Source: JAENVU01 sp963801105 (GTDB lineage Bacteria > Actinomycetota > Acidimicrobiia > IMCC26256 > JAENVU01). Taken from it: DNA of 64,000 bases. The notes beneath the pieces were generated by a model, which had not been told where the DNA came from, did no database searches, and saw only the letters and a program-made list of their open reading frames with translations. Of this stretch, positions 43,348 through 52,140 are shown in pieces. Each line of letters starts with the position of its first letter. The stretch's first letter is position 1. A program made the translations under genes and the position numbers. The DNA is taken from assembly GCA_963801105.1 (NCBI GenBank), contig CAWDDH010000003.1:1426001-1490000 (forward strand). The letters run 5' to 3'.

Positions 43348-43653
43348 GCGGGGCGTCAGCTCGGCGGCGCGGCGGCGGACGCCCGGAGCGGCGTCGGCGA
43401 TCGCGGCAGTCCAGGCCCGCCGGCGGCGCGTCCGGTCCGGACCCCGGAGGAGCGCGCCGAGGGCCGCGGCGCGGGCCCGGGGATCCGCGGCGCCGATGAC
43501 GGCGGCCTCGAGTTCCTCGGCGTGCGCCTCGACCCGCCTCGGGTCCTGCGCGTCCGCCGCGTACCGGGCCGCGAGGCCCGACGCCGGTCGGGGCGGTCCC
43601 GGCGGCCGGCCGGCCGCGATCGGGTCCGGTGATCGGGGGCTGATCGCCCGACG
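43348..43653 (-). other. in-frame upstream extension of the HEAT-repeat gene, no start codon
   Basis: The frame of the HEAT gene stays open to a TAG at 43656-43654. It reads as more HEAT-like helices (VEAHAEELEAAVIGAADPRARAAALGALL; WTAAIADAAPGVRRRAAELTP) with nearly all codons ending in G or C. There is no ATG, GTG or TTG in it. Either a rare start codon or a further one-base error is involved; an ATG at 43691 in another frame could then be the start. I put the gene's real 5' end between about 43590 and 43691. Confidence 0.5.
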
Positions 43654-43689
43654 CTACAGGCGGCAGGGCGTTCTGCCGATGCCCTGGGC

Positions 43690-44391
43690 ATGGGACTGGC
43701 TGAATCGTTCGGAAGCGTCCGTCGGCGCACCGTCGTCGGTGCGCTTCTCGCGCTCGGGGTCGCGAGCGCCGTCGTGGTCCCCGTCCTCGCTTCTGCCGAC
43801 ACCGGCGCCGCGGTGCCCACCCGCCGGGCTGTGGCCGCGGCTCCGGCCGCCGCCCTCGCCGAAGCCCCGCTGCCGGCCGCCGAGCCGGCGCTGGCCGCCG
43901 CGGCCTTCTCCGCCGAGCACCCGCCGCCGCCCCCGCCGCTGCCGGTCCCGGCGTCGTTGCCCGACCCGGCTGCGTATCGCACCCTCACCGAGATCGGCCG
44001 GATCCAGATCCCCAAGACCGGTGTCGACCAGCCCGTCCGGGAGGGTGTGGAGCAGATGGTCATCGACGCGGGCCCCGCCCACTGGCCCGACACTGCGAGC
44101 TTCGGCGGCTGGGGCAACGTCGTGCTCGCCGGCCACCGCACCACCCACACCGAGCCGTTCCTGCGCAACGCCGAACTCGCTCCCGGCGACGAGATCGTGC
44201 TCTCGGATGCGACCGGGGCGTATCACTACTCGGTCACGTCGGTGAAGGTGCTGCCCAACACGGCCCTCTGGATCGTCGACCAGCACCCGGGTCGCACGCT
44301 CACGATCTTCACGTGCCATCCGATCGGCAGCAGCGCCGAGCGCCTGGTGGTCAACGCCGAGCTCACGACCCGCCCCCGTCCCGGGGACTAG
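43690..44391 (+). CDS. class E sortase
   Basis: 233 residues: N-terminal membrane anchor (TVVGALLALGVASAVVVPVLA), an Ala/Pro-rich linker, then the sortase beta-barrel with EIGRIQIPKTGVDQPV, catalytic H149 (LAGHRTTH), C209 (IFTCHPIG) and R218 (SSAERLVV). Class E sortases join LAxTG-type surface proteins to the wall of high-GC actinobacteria. No substrate with a sorting signal is visible in the window. Confidence 0.92.
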   Translation: MGLAESFGSVRRRTVVGALLALGVASAVVVPVLASADTGAAVPTRRAVAAAPAAALAEAPLPAAEPALAAAAFSAEHPPPPPPLPVPASLPDPAAYRTLTEIGRIQIPKTGVDQPVREGVEQMVIDAGPAHWPDTASFGGWGNVVLAGHRTTHTEPFLRNAELAPGDEIVLSDATGAYHYSVTSVKVLPNTALWIVDQHPGRTLTIFTCHPIGSSAERLVVNAELTTRPRPGD

Positions 44392-44436
44392 GTGCGCGGA
44401 ATCGCCCTGGGTGACATGGCAGGCTGACGCCCGCCC

Positions 44437-45555
44437 ATGACGAACCCGGCCGACGCGAGCGAACCCTCCGCTCCCAGCGATACGACCCCGCAAGGGGCTT
44501 CGAGCCCCCGGCGGGTCTCGGTCACGGCCAAAGTCCTCGCGACGATCGCGGTCGTCCTCGCGATCGTCGGTGTCGCCGGCGCGTACATCACGGTGCCCTA
44601 CGTCATCCAGTCCCCGGGCGACGCGACGCCGGTCGACGACTACCTGCGGATCCACGGCGTGAAGCAGTATCACCATGTCGGCGCGCTCCTGCTGCTCACC
44701 GTGCGCGTGAGCAACGGTCGGCCCAACGTCTGGCGCTTCGTCGATGCCAGCCTCGACGACGACAGCCGGGTGATCGGCGAGAAGGACTACTTCGGCACCG
44801 CGCCCCGAAAGCAGGTCGAGCGCCGGAGCGTGCAGATGATGACCCAGTCGCAGGTGGCGGCGAAGCAGGCTGCGCTCACCCGCCTGGGCTACGACGTCAC
44901 CGTGACCGGCACGGGGGCGCGCGTCGAGGAGGTCGTCCCGCACTCGCCCGCCGCCAAGGGCGGACTCGAGGTCGGCGACGTGATCACCGCGATCGACGGA
45001 ACGTCCGTCACGCTCAGCGACCAGGTCGGCCAGATCGTGCAGGCCGACCCCGTCGGGACGACGTTCTCGGTCACCGTTCGCCGGAAGGGCGAGGACCACG
45101 ACCTCGACGTCACGAGCGGCACCGCACCCTCCGGCGACATCAAGGGCAAGCCGTACTTCGGCATCGCGGCGTCGACCAACGATCTCAAGTACGACTTCCC
45201 GGTCGACATCTCGATCGACGCGGGCGACATCAGCGGCCCGTCGGGAGGGCTCGCGTTCGCGCTCACGATCATCGACGACCTCACACCGGGGAACCTCACC
45301 GGTGGGGCGAAGGTGGCGGTCACCGGCGAGATCGACGGCGAGGGCAACGTCGGCGAGGTCGGTGGTGTCCCCCAGAAGGCGGTCGCGGCGCGGGAGGCCG
45401 GGGCGAAGCTGATGATCGTGCCGCGGGCCGAGGTGAAGGGGGCGCGCACGACGGCCGGCGACATGAAGGTGGTGGGGGTCCGCACGCTGGACGACGCCCT
45501 CAAGGTGCTGCGTCGACACGGCGGCGCACCACTACCGGCCGTCCCGGCCGCGTGA
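44437..45555 (+). CDS. YlbL-family PDZ/Lon-like serine protease
   Basis: 372 residues: a membrane helix (VLATIAVVLAIVGVAGAYITV), YVIQSPGDATPVDDYLRI, a PDZ domain (VTGTGARVEEVVPHSPAAKGGLEVGD), then a Lon-type proteolytic domain with S269 (SGPSGGLAFAL) and K314 (VPQKAVAAREAG) as the Ser-Lys dyad. It faces outward and is thought to act in envelope proteolysis. The ending KVLRRHGG is typical. It lies 45 bases after sortase E. Confidence 0.9.
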   Translation: MTNPADASEPSAPSDTTPQGASSPRRVSVTAKVLATIAVVLAIVGVAGAYITVPYVIQSPGDATPVDDYLRIHGVKQYHHVGALLLLTVRVSNGRPNVWRFVDASLDDDSRVIGEKDYFGTAPRKQVERRSVQMMTQSQVAAKQAALTRLGYDVTVTGTGARVEEVVPHSPAAKGGLEVGDVITAIDGTSVTLSDQVGQIVQADPVGTTFSVTVRRKGEDHDLDVTSGTAPSGDIKGKPYFGIAASTNDLKYDFPVDISIDAGDISGPSGGLAFALTIIDDLTPGNLTGGAKVAVTGEIDGEGNVGEVGGVPQKAVAAREAGAKLMIVPRAEVKGARTTAGDMKVVGVRTLDDALKVLRRHGGAPLPAVPAA

Positions 45556-45621
45556 GCGGTCCTCGGCGCGGGCCGAGTGCGCCAATACGATGGTGCGCCG
45601 TGGTTGCATCGAGGTGTTCCC

Positions 45622-47532
45622 GTGGCTGACGTGCATCGTCGTGCGGCCGCGAGCGCGCCCCGACTCACCCCGGACGAGATCGCGACGCGCGGGTTCGCCG
45701 CGGCGTTCCGCGGGGTCTCCGAGCTCGAGGTCCGCAACTTCCTGAAGCGCGTGGCCGACGAGATGACGCTCGCGCGCGAGCGCGAGGCCGAGCTCGAGCG
45801 CCAGCTCGAGGAGTCGCGTGGTCAGCTCGCCCACCCGCCGCTCGTGACCGAGGACCGGCTCCTCGACGCGCTCGGCGAGGAGACCGCCCGGGTGCTGCGT
45901 TCGGCGCAGGACGCGGCCGAGGAGATCCGAACCCGCGCCGAGGCCAGCGCCGCTGAGCTCGTCGCGACGGCCGAGGCCGACGCGGCCCGCACGCGCGCCG
46001 AGGCCGACGCCGACGCCGCGGCGATGCGCGACGCCGCCCAGTCCGCGGCTGCCGCTCGCGAGGAGGAGTCGCTCACGTTCGCGTCGGAACAGCGCGCGAC
46101 CGCCGAGGCCGAGGTCGCCGAGCTGCGCGCGACCGTGGCCGAGGAGGTGGCCACGGCACGCGAGGAGTCGATCGCGGCGGCGGGCGCCGAGGTCGAAGCC
46201 GCGAAGACCGCCGGTCGTGACCTCGTCAACGAGGCCCGGTCGGTGCGTGAGCGGATCCTTGCGGACCTCGGACGCCGGCGCATGCTGCTCCAGGCGCAGA
46301 TCGACGAGCTGCGCGCGGGCCGCGACCGACTGCTCGACGCCTACCGCGTGGTGAAGCGCACGCTCGGCGATGCGACCGAGGCGCTCGTGCAGGTCGAGTC
46401 GCGTGCTGCGCAGGAGCTGGCCGGACCGCCGCCGCTCCCTGAGGACGTGCATCCGGTCGACGGCGAGCTCGCCGCGCTCGCGGGCGAGCTGACCGGGGAG
46501 TCGGGTCCCGTCTCGATCGAGGTCGAGGCGCTGTTCGCGCGTCTGCGCCAGCAGTCCGCCGAGCCCGCACCCGCCGCGGCGGAGCCGGAGCCGGAGCCCG
46601 AGCCCGAACCCGAGCCGAAGGCGACCCCGGCGGCGTCCGAGCCCGCACCGGCACCCGAGGCCGAGCCGGCGAAGGCCAGGGCGGCGCCGAAGCCCCGCGG
46701 GAAGGCGAAGCCCAAGGCGACGCCCGCACCGGCGGCCACGCCCGAACCCGAGCCCGCACCCGAGCCCGCTGCGGTGTCGAGCGGCGCCGAGGCGGACGCA
46801 CCGGCCGGCGCGGAGGTCGTGATCGACCTCGTGACCGGGACCGGCGATCCCGACCCCGACGCGGAGCCCGTGGTCACGATCTCGGGCCCGGTGACCGATG
46901 ACGAGGCGCGCGACGCGCGCGCCGCCGTCGTGACCCCGCTGCGACGCGAGCTCGGCCGCAAGGTGAAGCGGGCCCTCCAGGACGAGCAGAACGACGTGCT
47001 CGATCGCATCCGCACGGTCAAGGGCGCGCCCGAGGCGGCCGCGGTGCTGCCCGAGGCCGGCGAGCAGATCCGGGTGCTCGTGGCCACGATGCGCGCGCCG
47101 GTCGACGCCGCGTTCAACGGCGGGCGGGCCGCGATCGGTGGCCGGTCCGGCGCCGCCGCGCCGGGCGCGATGGTCGACCGTCTCGCGGCCGCGATGGTCG
47201 AGCGGCTGCGGTCCCGACTCGTCGACGCGATCGACCACGCCGGCGAGGGCGAAGCCGTCACCCAGCGGCTCGGGGCGCGCTATCGCGAGTTCAAGGGTCA
47301 GGAGCTCGACGCGGTGGTCGACGACACGCTCGCGGCGGCCTGGGCGCTCGGCGTGTACGACGCCGCCCCCGCCGGACAGACCCTCCGGTGGGTCCCGAGC
47401 GTCGAGGGCACCTGCCCGGACTGCGACGACAACGCGCTGGAGCCGACCGTACGGGGCGATGCGTTCCCCACCGGCCAGCCGCACCCGCCCGCCCACCCTG
47501 GGTGCCGGTGCCTGCTCGTCCCCGTCTGGTGA
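45622..47532 (+). CDS. DivIVA-domain protein with phage MuF-like C-terminal zinc motif
   Basis: 636 residues. A DivIVA-type N-terminus (LTPDEIATRGFAAAFRGVSELEVRNFLKRVADEM, given here in parts: LTPDEIATRGF and SELEVRNFLKRVADEM) leads into a long Ala/Glu coiled coil to about 240. A Pro/Glu-rich linker follows (about 310-395), then a helical domain and a tail with C598-x2-C601, H621, H625, C628 and C630 (EGTCPDCDDN; HPGCRCLLVPVW). That tail is the pattern of the phage Mu gpF head-morphogenesis C-terminus. DivIVA domains locate to curved membrane and recruit division or wall enzymes. GTG 45622 has GAGG eight bases upstream. The tail's role is unknown. Confidence 0.75.
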   Translation: MADVHRRAAASAPRLTPDEIATRGFAAAFRGVSELEVRNFLKRVADEMTLAREREAELERQLEESRGQLAHPPLVTEDRLLDALGEETARVLRSAQDAAEEIRTRAEASAAELVATAEADAARTRAEADADAAAMRDAAQSAAAAREEESLTFASEQRATAEAEVAELRATVAEEVATAREESIAAAGAEVEAAKTAGRDLVNEARSVRERILADLGRRRMLLQAQIDELRAGRDRLLDAYRVVKRTLGDATEALVQVESRAAQELAGPPPLPEDVHPVDGELAALAGELTGESGPVSIEVEALFARLRQQSAEPAPAAAEPEPEPEPEPEPKATPAASEPAPAPEAEPAKARAAPKPRGKAKPKATPAPAATPEPEPAPEPAAVSSGAEADAPAGAEVVIDLVTGTGDPDPDAEPVVTISGPVTDDEARDARAAVVTPLRRELGRKVKRALQDEQNDVLDRIRTVKGAPEAAAVLPEAGEQIRVLVATMRAPVDAAFNGGRAAIGGRSGAAAPGAMVDRLAAAMVERLRSRLVDAIDHAGEGEAVTQRLGARYREFKGQELDAVVDDTLAAAWALGVYDAAPAGQTLRWVPSVEGTCPDCDDNALEPTVRGDAFPTGQPHPPAHPGCRCLLVPVW

Positions 47533-47563
47533 CGGGCGCGCGGTCGGAGTGAGCGCGGCCTTC

Positions 47564-47569
47564 TAGGCT
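47564..47569 (+). promoter_or_regulatory. -10 element (TAGGCT) for a leaderless UPF0182 gene
   Basis: TAGGCT fits TAnnnT and is seven bases before ATG 47577, with no ribosome site. Confidence 0.4.
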
Positions 47570-47576
47570 CCCCCCG

Positions 47577-50510
47577 ATGCGCGTTCCCCCGGTACGTCGA
47601 AGTCGCGAGGGTCGGTTCCGGATCCGACCGTGGATGATCATCCTGGTCGGGGTGCTGATCGCACTGTTCCTGTCGGCCCGCGGCCTCGCCGGCTTCTACA
47701 CCGAGTACCTCTGGTTCGACTCCATCGGCCGGGGCGACACCTGGCGGGCGCTCCTCTGGGCGCGATTGCTCCCCGCCGCCGTCTTCACCGCGATCTTCTT
47801 CGTGATGATGTTCCTCAGTCTGGCCATCGCGGACCGGCTCGCGCCCCGCACCCGCGCGCTCGGCCCCGAGGACGAGATGCTGCTGCGGTACCAGCAGACC
47901 GTGGCGCCGTACTCGGGTCGCATCCGGATCATCGTCTCGCTGATCTTCGCCCTCCTCGCGGGCGCGACGGCTGCCGGCGAGTGGCAGCGCTGGATCCTGT
48001 TCACCCACTCACAGTCCTTCGGGGTGAAGGACCCGCAGTTCGGCAAGGACGTCGGCTTCTACGTCTTCCGGTTGCCGTTCCTCACCTTCGTGTTCGACTG
48101 GCTGTTCGCGGGCCTGATCATCGTGCTGATCATCACCGCGATCGCGCACTACCTGAACGGCGGGATCCGGTTCCAGGCGCCGTTCCAGCGGGTCACGCCC
48201 CAGGTCAAGGCGCACCTGTCCGTGGTGCTCGCGCTGATGGCGCTGGTCAAGACCGTGCAGTACTACTTCGCCCGCTACGAGCTGGACTTCTCGACCCGAG
48301 GCTTCGTCGAGGGTGCGAGCAAGACGGATGTCGCCGCGCAGCTCCCATCGCTCAACCTGCTCATGGTGATCTCGGTCGTCGCGGCCGGCCTGTTCGTGTG
48401 GAACATCTGGCGCCGGGGCTGGGTGCTGCCGGTCATCGCGGTCGGACTCTGGGGCTTCGTGGCCCTCGTCATCGGGACGATCGTGCCCGCGGTCTACCAG
48501 CAGTTCTTCGTCAACCCGAACGAGCTCGCCAAGGAGAAGCCCTACATCGCGCGCAACATCGAGGCGACGCGGGCCGCGTTCGACCTCAGCGGCATCGACG
48601 CGACCAACTTCGACTACCGGACCAACCTGACGCCCGCGGACCTCACCGACAACAGTCAGACGATCGGCAACGCGCGCCTGTGGGACCACGACGCGATCGA
48701 GAAGGACTTCCAGCAGTTCCAAAGCCTGCAGACGTACTACAAGTTCGTGAACGCCGACACCGACCGCTACATCGTCGACCAGCAGTTGCGCCAGGTGCTC
48801 ATCGCGGCGCGTGAGCTGAACAGCGACGACCTCCCCTCGCAGAGCTGGGTCAACCGTCATGTCGTGTACACCCACGGCTACGGCGCGGTGGTGTCACCCG
48901 CCAACAACTCCGACGCCGGACAGCCCACGTACTTCCTGAAGGACATCCCCGGCAAGGGGAAGCTCGATCTCACCCGGCCCCAGCTCTACTTCGGCGAGCG
49001 GTTGAGCAGCTATGCGCTCGTCGGCGCGAAGCAGCCCGAGTTCGACTACCCGCGCGAGGGTGCCGACGCGACGACCCGCTACAAGGGCGCGGCCGGGGTC
49101 GGCCTGTCCTCGTGGTTGCGCCGCGCCGCGTTCGCCTTGAAATTCGGCGACCAGAACCTCCTGATCTCGAGCCAGATCAAGGACTCCACCCGCATCATCT
49201 TCCGGCGGGACATCCGCGAGCGCGTGGAGACGGCGGCGCCGTTCCTGACCTTCGACCAGGATCCGTACCCGGTCGTGTCCAAGGACGGCCACCTCGTGTG
49301 GGTCCTCGACGGCTACACCACCAGCGACCGCTACCCGTACGCGCAGAGCACGTCCCCCACCGAGGGATCGCTCGCGGGTCAGCGGTTCAACTACGTCCGC
49401 AACTCCGTCAAGGCGACCGTCGACGCGTACGACGGCACCGTGACCCTCTACGTCGCGGATCGCAAGGACCCGGTGCTCAAGGCCTACCGCGCCGCGTTCC
49501 CCGACCTCTTCACCGACCTCGCCAAGATGCCGAGCGACATCCGCTTCCACCTGCGCTACCCGCAGGACCTGTTCCGGGTCCAGACCGACGTGTACCGCCA
49601 GTACCACGTGCAGAGCCCGACGACGTTCTTCTCCGGCGCCAACGCGTGGGAGGTCTCGGCCGATCCCGCCGCGGCCGGATCGAGCGCATCGGACACCTCG
49701 GCGGTGACCAACGCTCCCCAGAACGCACAGTCCACGGGCAAGCGCATCGAGCCCCTCTACGTCCTGACCCGGCTGCCGGGTCAGATCAAGGAGGAGTTCC
49801 TCATCATCCGGCCGTTCGTCCCGGTGTCGAAGGGCAACGGACAGAACCGCCTTTCGGCGTTCATGGTCGCCCACGGCGACCCCGCGGCGAGCCCGCGCCT
49901 GCAGGCGTTCTCGATGCCCCAGGACCTGACCGTCGCCGGGCCGGTGCAGGTGGACCGCACGATCAACAACACCGACTCGATCAGCACGCAGATCTCGCTG
50001 CTCAACCAGCAGGGTTCGCGGGTGCAGCAGGGCTCGTTGCAGATCATCCCGGTCAAGGACTCGCTGCTGTACATCCAGCCGCTGTACGTGCTGTCCGAGA
50101 GCGGCGACCAGCCGGCATTGCGATTCGTGATCGTCTACTACGACGGCACCGCCAACTTCGGGGACACGATCGACGCCGCACTGAGGAAGTTCCCGCAGTT
50201 CGGCGGCAGCGGTACACCGCCGCCGGACGGTGGTCAGACGCCCCCGACCACGACCCCGGGGAACGGCTCGGGATCGGCCACGCTCGACGACCTCCTCCAG
50301 CAGGCCAGCGATGCCTACGACGCCGCCCAGCAGGCGCTGAAGTCGGGTGACCTCGGCGAGTACCAGGCTCAGGTCACCAAGCTCGGTGGGATCCTGGACG
50401 AGATCCGGACGCTCCAGGGCACATCGTCGAGCTCGTCGACGTCCTCGACCACCACGACGACCGCCCCGAAGGGGTCCGGCACCCAGGCCGCGGGGTCCGG
50501 GACGCGCTGA
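47577..50510 (+). CDS. UPF0182 family large membrane protein
   Basis: 977 residues. About seven membrane helices in the first 330 residues (WMIILVGVLIALFLSARGLAG; LWFDSIGRGDTWRALLWARL) precede a large extracytoplasmic part (NEREL-type region VNPNELAKEKPYIARNIEATR; YGERLSSYALV-like FGERLSSYALVG). A Ser/Thr-rich tail ends the protein. The family is widespread in actinobacteria but of unknown function. It lies between the DivIVA-domain gene and sufB with its own likely promoter. Confidence 0.92.
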   Translation: MRVPPVRRSREGRFRIRPWMIILVGVLIALFLSARGLAGFYTEYLWFDSIGRGDTWRALLWARLLPAAVFTAIFFVMMFLSLAIADRLAPRTRALGPEDEMLLRYQQTVAPYSGRIRIIVSLIFALLAGATAAGEWQRWILFTHSQSFGVKDPQFGKDVGFYVFRLPFLTFVFDWLFAGLIIVLIITAIAHYLNGGIRFQAPFQRVTPQVKAHLSVVLALMALVKTVQYYFARYELDFSTRGFVEGASKTDVAAQLPSLNLLMVISVVAAGLFVWNIWRRGWVLPVIAVGLWGFVALVIGTIVPAVYQQFFVNPNELAKEKPYIARNIEATRAAFDLSGIDATNFDYRTNLTPADLTDNSQTIGNARLWDHDAIEKDFQQFQSLQTYYKFVNADTDRYIVDQQLRQVLIAARELNSDDLPSQSWVNRHVVYTHGYGAVVSPANNSDAGQPTYFLKDIPGKGKLDLTRPQLYFGERLSSYALVGAKQPEFDYPREGADATTRYKGAAGVGLSSWLRRAAFALKFGDQNLLISSQIKDSTRIIFRRDIRERVETAAPFLTFDQDPYPVVSKDGHLVWVLDGYTTSDRYPYAQSTSPTEGSLAGQRFNYVRNSVKATVDAYDGTVTLYVADRKDPVLKAYRAAFPDLFTDLAKMPSDIRFHLRYPQDLFRVQTDVYRQYHVQSPTTFFSGANAWEVSADPAAAGSSASDTSAVTNAPQNAQSTGKRIEPLYVLTRLPGQIKEEFLIIRPFVPVSKGNGQNRLSAFMVAHGDPAASPRLQAFSMPQDLTVAGPVQVDRTINNTDSISTQISLLNQQGSRVQQGSLQIIPVKDSLLYIQPLYVLSESGDQPALRFVIVYYDGTANFGDTIDAALRKFPQFGGSGTPPPDGGQTPPTTTPGNGSGSATLDDLLQQASDAYDAAQQALKSGDLGEYQAQVTKLGGILDEIRTLQGTSSSSSTSSTTTTTAPKGSGTQAAGSGTR

Positions 50511-50549
50511 GCCCGGGCGACCCGTCGACGTCCGGGGGGTGGGATTGTT

Positions 50550-50563
50550 ACTATGGCCGTAGT
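50550..50563. promoter_or_regulatory. palindromic operator ACTA-N6-TAGT at the sufB promoter
   Basis: ACTATGGCCGTAGT, a perfect inverted repeat with six-base spacer, overlapping a -10-like TACTAT (50549-50554), 52 bases before the sufB ATG. The same palindrome, followed by GAAA in both cases, precedes the second SUF operon at 58582-58595. It is probably the site of an Fe-S or iron-responsive repressor. Confidence 0.6.
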
Positions 50564-50614
50564 GGAAATACCGGCCTCCCCCCGGCCGGTTCCGACGACC
50601 CACGGAGCGCCCTC

Positions 50615-52021
50615 ATGGCGGTCAAAGGCATCGATCTCGGCAAGTACCAGCTCGGTTGGCACGATTCGACCGACGACTACCTCTACACACCCCACAAGGG
50701 CATCAACGAGCTGACCGTCCAGGAGATCTCGGACCACAAGTCCGAGCCGGCCTGGATGAAGAAGTTCCGGCTCAACGCCCTCAAGCGGTTCGAGCGCAAG
50801 CCCATGCTCGAGTGGTTCGCGAAGAACATGCCCGACATCGACTTCGACGACATCTACTACTACCTGAAGCCGACCGAGGGTGGCTCGGTGTCGGACTGGG
50901 ACATGCTTCCCGAGAGCATGAAGAACACCTACGAGAAGCTCGGTATCCCCGAGGCCGAGCGCAAGTTCCTCGCCGGGGTGACGGCGCAGTTCGAGTCCGA
51001 GGTCGTGTACCACAAGAACCGCGAGGACCTCGAGGGTCTGGGAGTGCTCTTCACGAGCATGGACCAGGCGCTGAAGGACTACCCGGAGCTCGTGCGCGAG
51101 CACTTCGGCACGGTCATCCCGCCGGGCGACAACAAGTTCGCCGCGTTGAACTCCGCGGTGTGGAGCGGAGGCTCGTTCATCTACGTGCCGCCCGGGGTCC
51201 ACGTCGACATGCCCCTGCAGGCCTACTTCCGGATCAACGCCGAGAACGCGGGCCAGTTCGAGCGGACCCTGATCATCGCCGACGAGGGCGCGTCGGTGCA
51301 CTACGTCGAGGGGTGCTCGGCCCCGGTGTACTCGACCGACTCGCTGCACTCAGCGGTGGTCGAGCTGATCGCGAAACCGGGCGCGCACATCCGGTACACG
51401 ACGATCCAGAACTGGTCGCCGAACGTCTACAACCTGGTCACCAAGCGGGCGCGCGCCGAGGCCGAAGCCACGGTCGAGTGGATCGACGGCAACCTCGGCT
51501 CGAAGCTGACCATGAAGTACCCCGCGGTCGTCATGACGGGCCCGAAGGCGCACGGCGAGGTGCTGTCGGTGGCCTACGCCGGTGCGGGCCAGCACCAGGA
51601 CGCCGGTGCCAAGATGACCCACGCGGCGCCCGAGACCACTTCGATCATCGACTCGAAGTCGATCTCGAAGGACGGTGGGCGCACCACCTACCGCGGCCTG
51701 GTGAAGGTCGAGGAGGGCGCGCACTCGGTGAAGAGCCACGTGCGCTGTGACGCGCTGATCCTGGACGACGACTCCCGCTCGGACACTTATCCGTACATGG
51801 AGATCGACGAGCAGGACGCTCGCATCGGCCACGAGGCCACCGTCTCCAAGGTCGGCGACGACCAGCTCTTCTACCTGATGAGCCGCGGCCTCACCGAGCA
51901 ACAGGCGACCGCGATGATCGTGAACGGCTTCATCGAGCCGATCGTGAAGACGCTCCCGATGGAGTACGCGGTCGAGCTCTCCCGCCTGATCGAGCTCAAT
52001 ATGGAGGGTGCGGTCGGATGA
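50615..52021 (+). CDS. sufB: Fe-S cluster assembly scaffold protein SufB
   Basis: 468 residues, full length. KYQLGWHDSTDDYLY, GVLFTSMDQALKDYPELV, the beta-helix core VYHKNRE to YVEGCSAPVYSTDSLHSAVVEL and KSHVRCDALILDD, ending LSRLIELNMEGAVG as in other actinobacteria. With SufC and SufD it builds Fe-S clusters. GGAG lies eight bases before the ATG. Its last codons are the first part of a tandem repeat that runs into sufD. Confidence 0.95.
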   Translation: MAVKGIDLGKYQLGWHDSTDDYLYTPHKGINELTVQEISDHKSEPAWMKKFRLNALKRFERKPMLEWFAKNMPDIDFDDIYYYLKPTEGGSVSDWDMLPESMKNTYEKLGIPEAERKFLAGVTAQFESEVVYHKNREDLEGLGVLFTSMDQALKDYPELVREHFGTVIPPGDNKFAALNSAVWSGGSFIYVPPGVHVDMPLQAYFRINAENAGQFERTLIIADEGASVHYVEGCSAPVYSTDSLHSAVVELIAKPGAHIRYTTIQNWSPNVYNLVTKRARAEAEATVEWIDGNLGSKLTMKYPAVVMTGPKAHGEVLSVAYAGAGQHQDAGAKMTHAAPETTSIIDSKSISKDGGRTTYRGLVKVEEGAHSVKSHVRCDALILDDDSRSDTYPYMEIDEQDARIGHEATVSKVGDDQLFYLMSRGLTEQQATAMIVNGFIEPIVKTLPMEYAVELSRLIELNMEGAVG

Positions 52022-52140
52022 CGCCGTGCTCGACCCGGGATTCCGATCGCAGCCGACCGACGAGATGGAGGGTGCGGTCGATGCCGTGCTCGACCCGGGA
52101 TTCCGATCGCAGCCGACCGACGAGATGGAGGGTGCGGTCG
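52001..52140 (+). repeat. 60-bp tandem repeat across the sufB/sufD junction
   Basis: Units 52021-52080 and 52081-52140 differ at one base (acgccgtg/atgccgtg). The 16-mer atggagggtgcggtcg occurs at 52001, 52065 and 52125. Each of the first two is followed by an in-frame sufD ATG eight or nine bases after GGAGGG. The first interval is 64 bases, the second 60. It encodes a doubled basic peptide at the sufD N-terminus. Confidence 0.8.

Noticed and set aside
45622..47532. Prophage remnant, because of the MuF-like tail
   Set aside because: No other phage genes, no attachment sites, no break in composition; neighbours are conserved envelope genes.
52001..52140. CRISPR array or satellite
   Set aside because: Only two full units without variable spacers, overlapping coding ends; a tandem duplication explains it.
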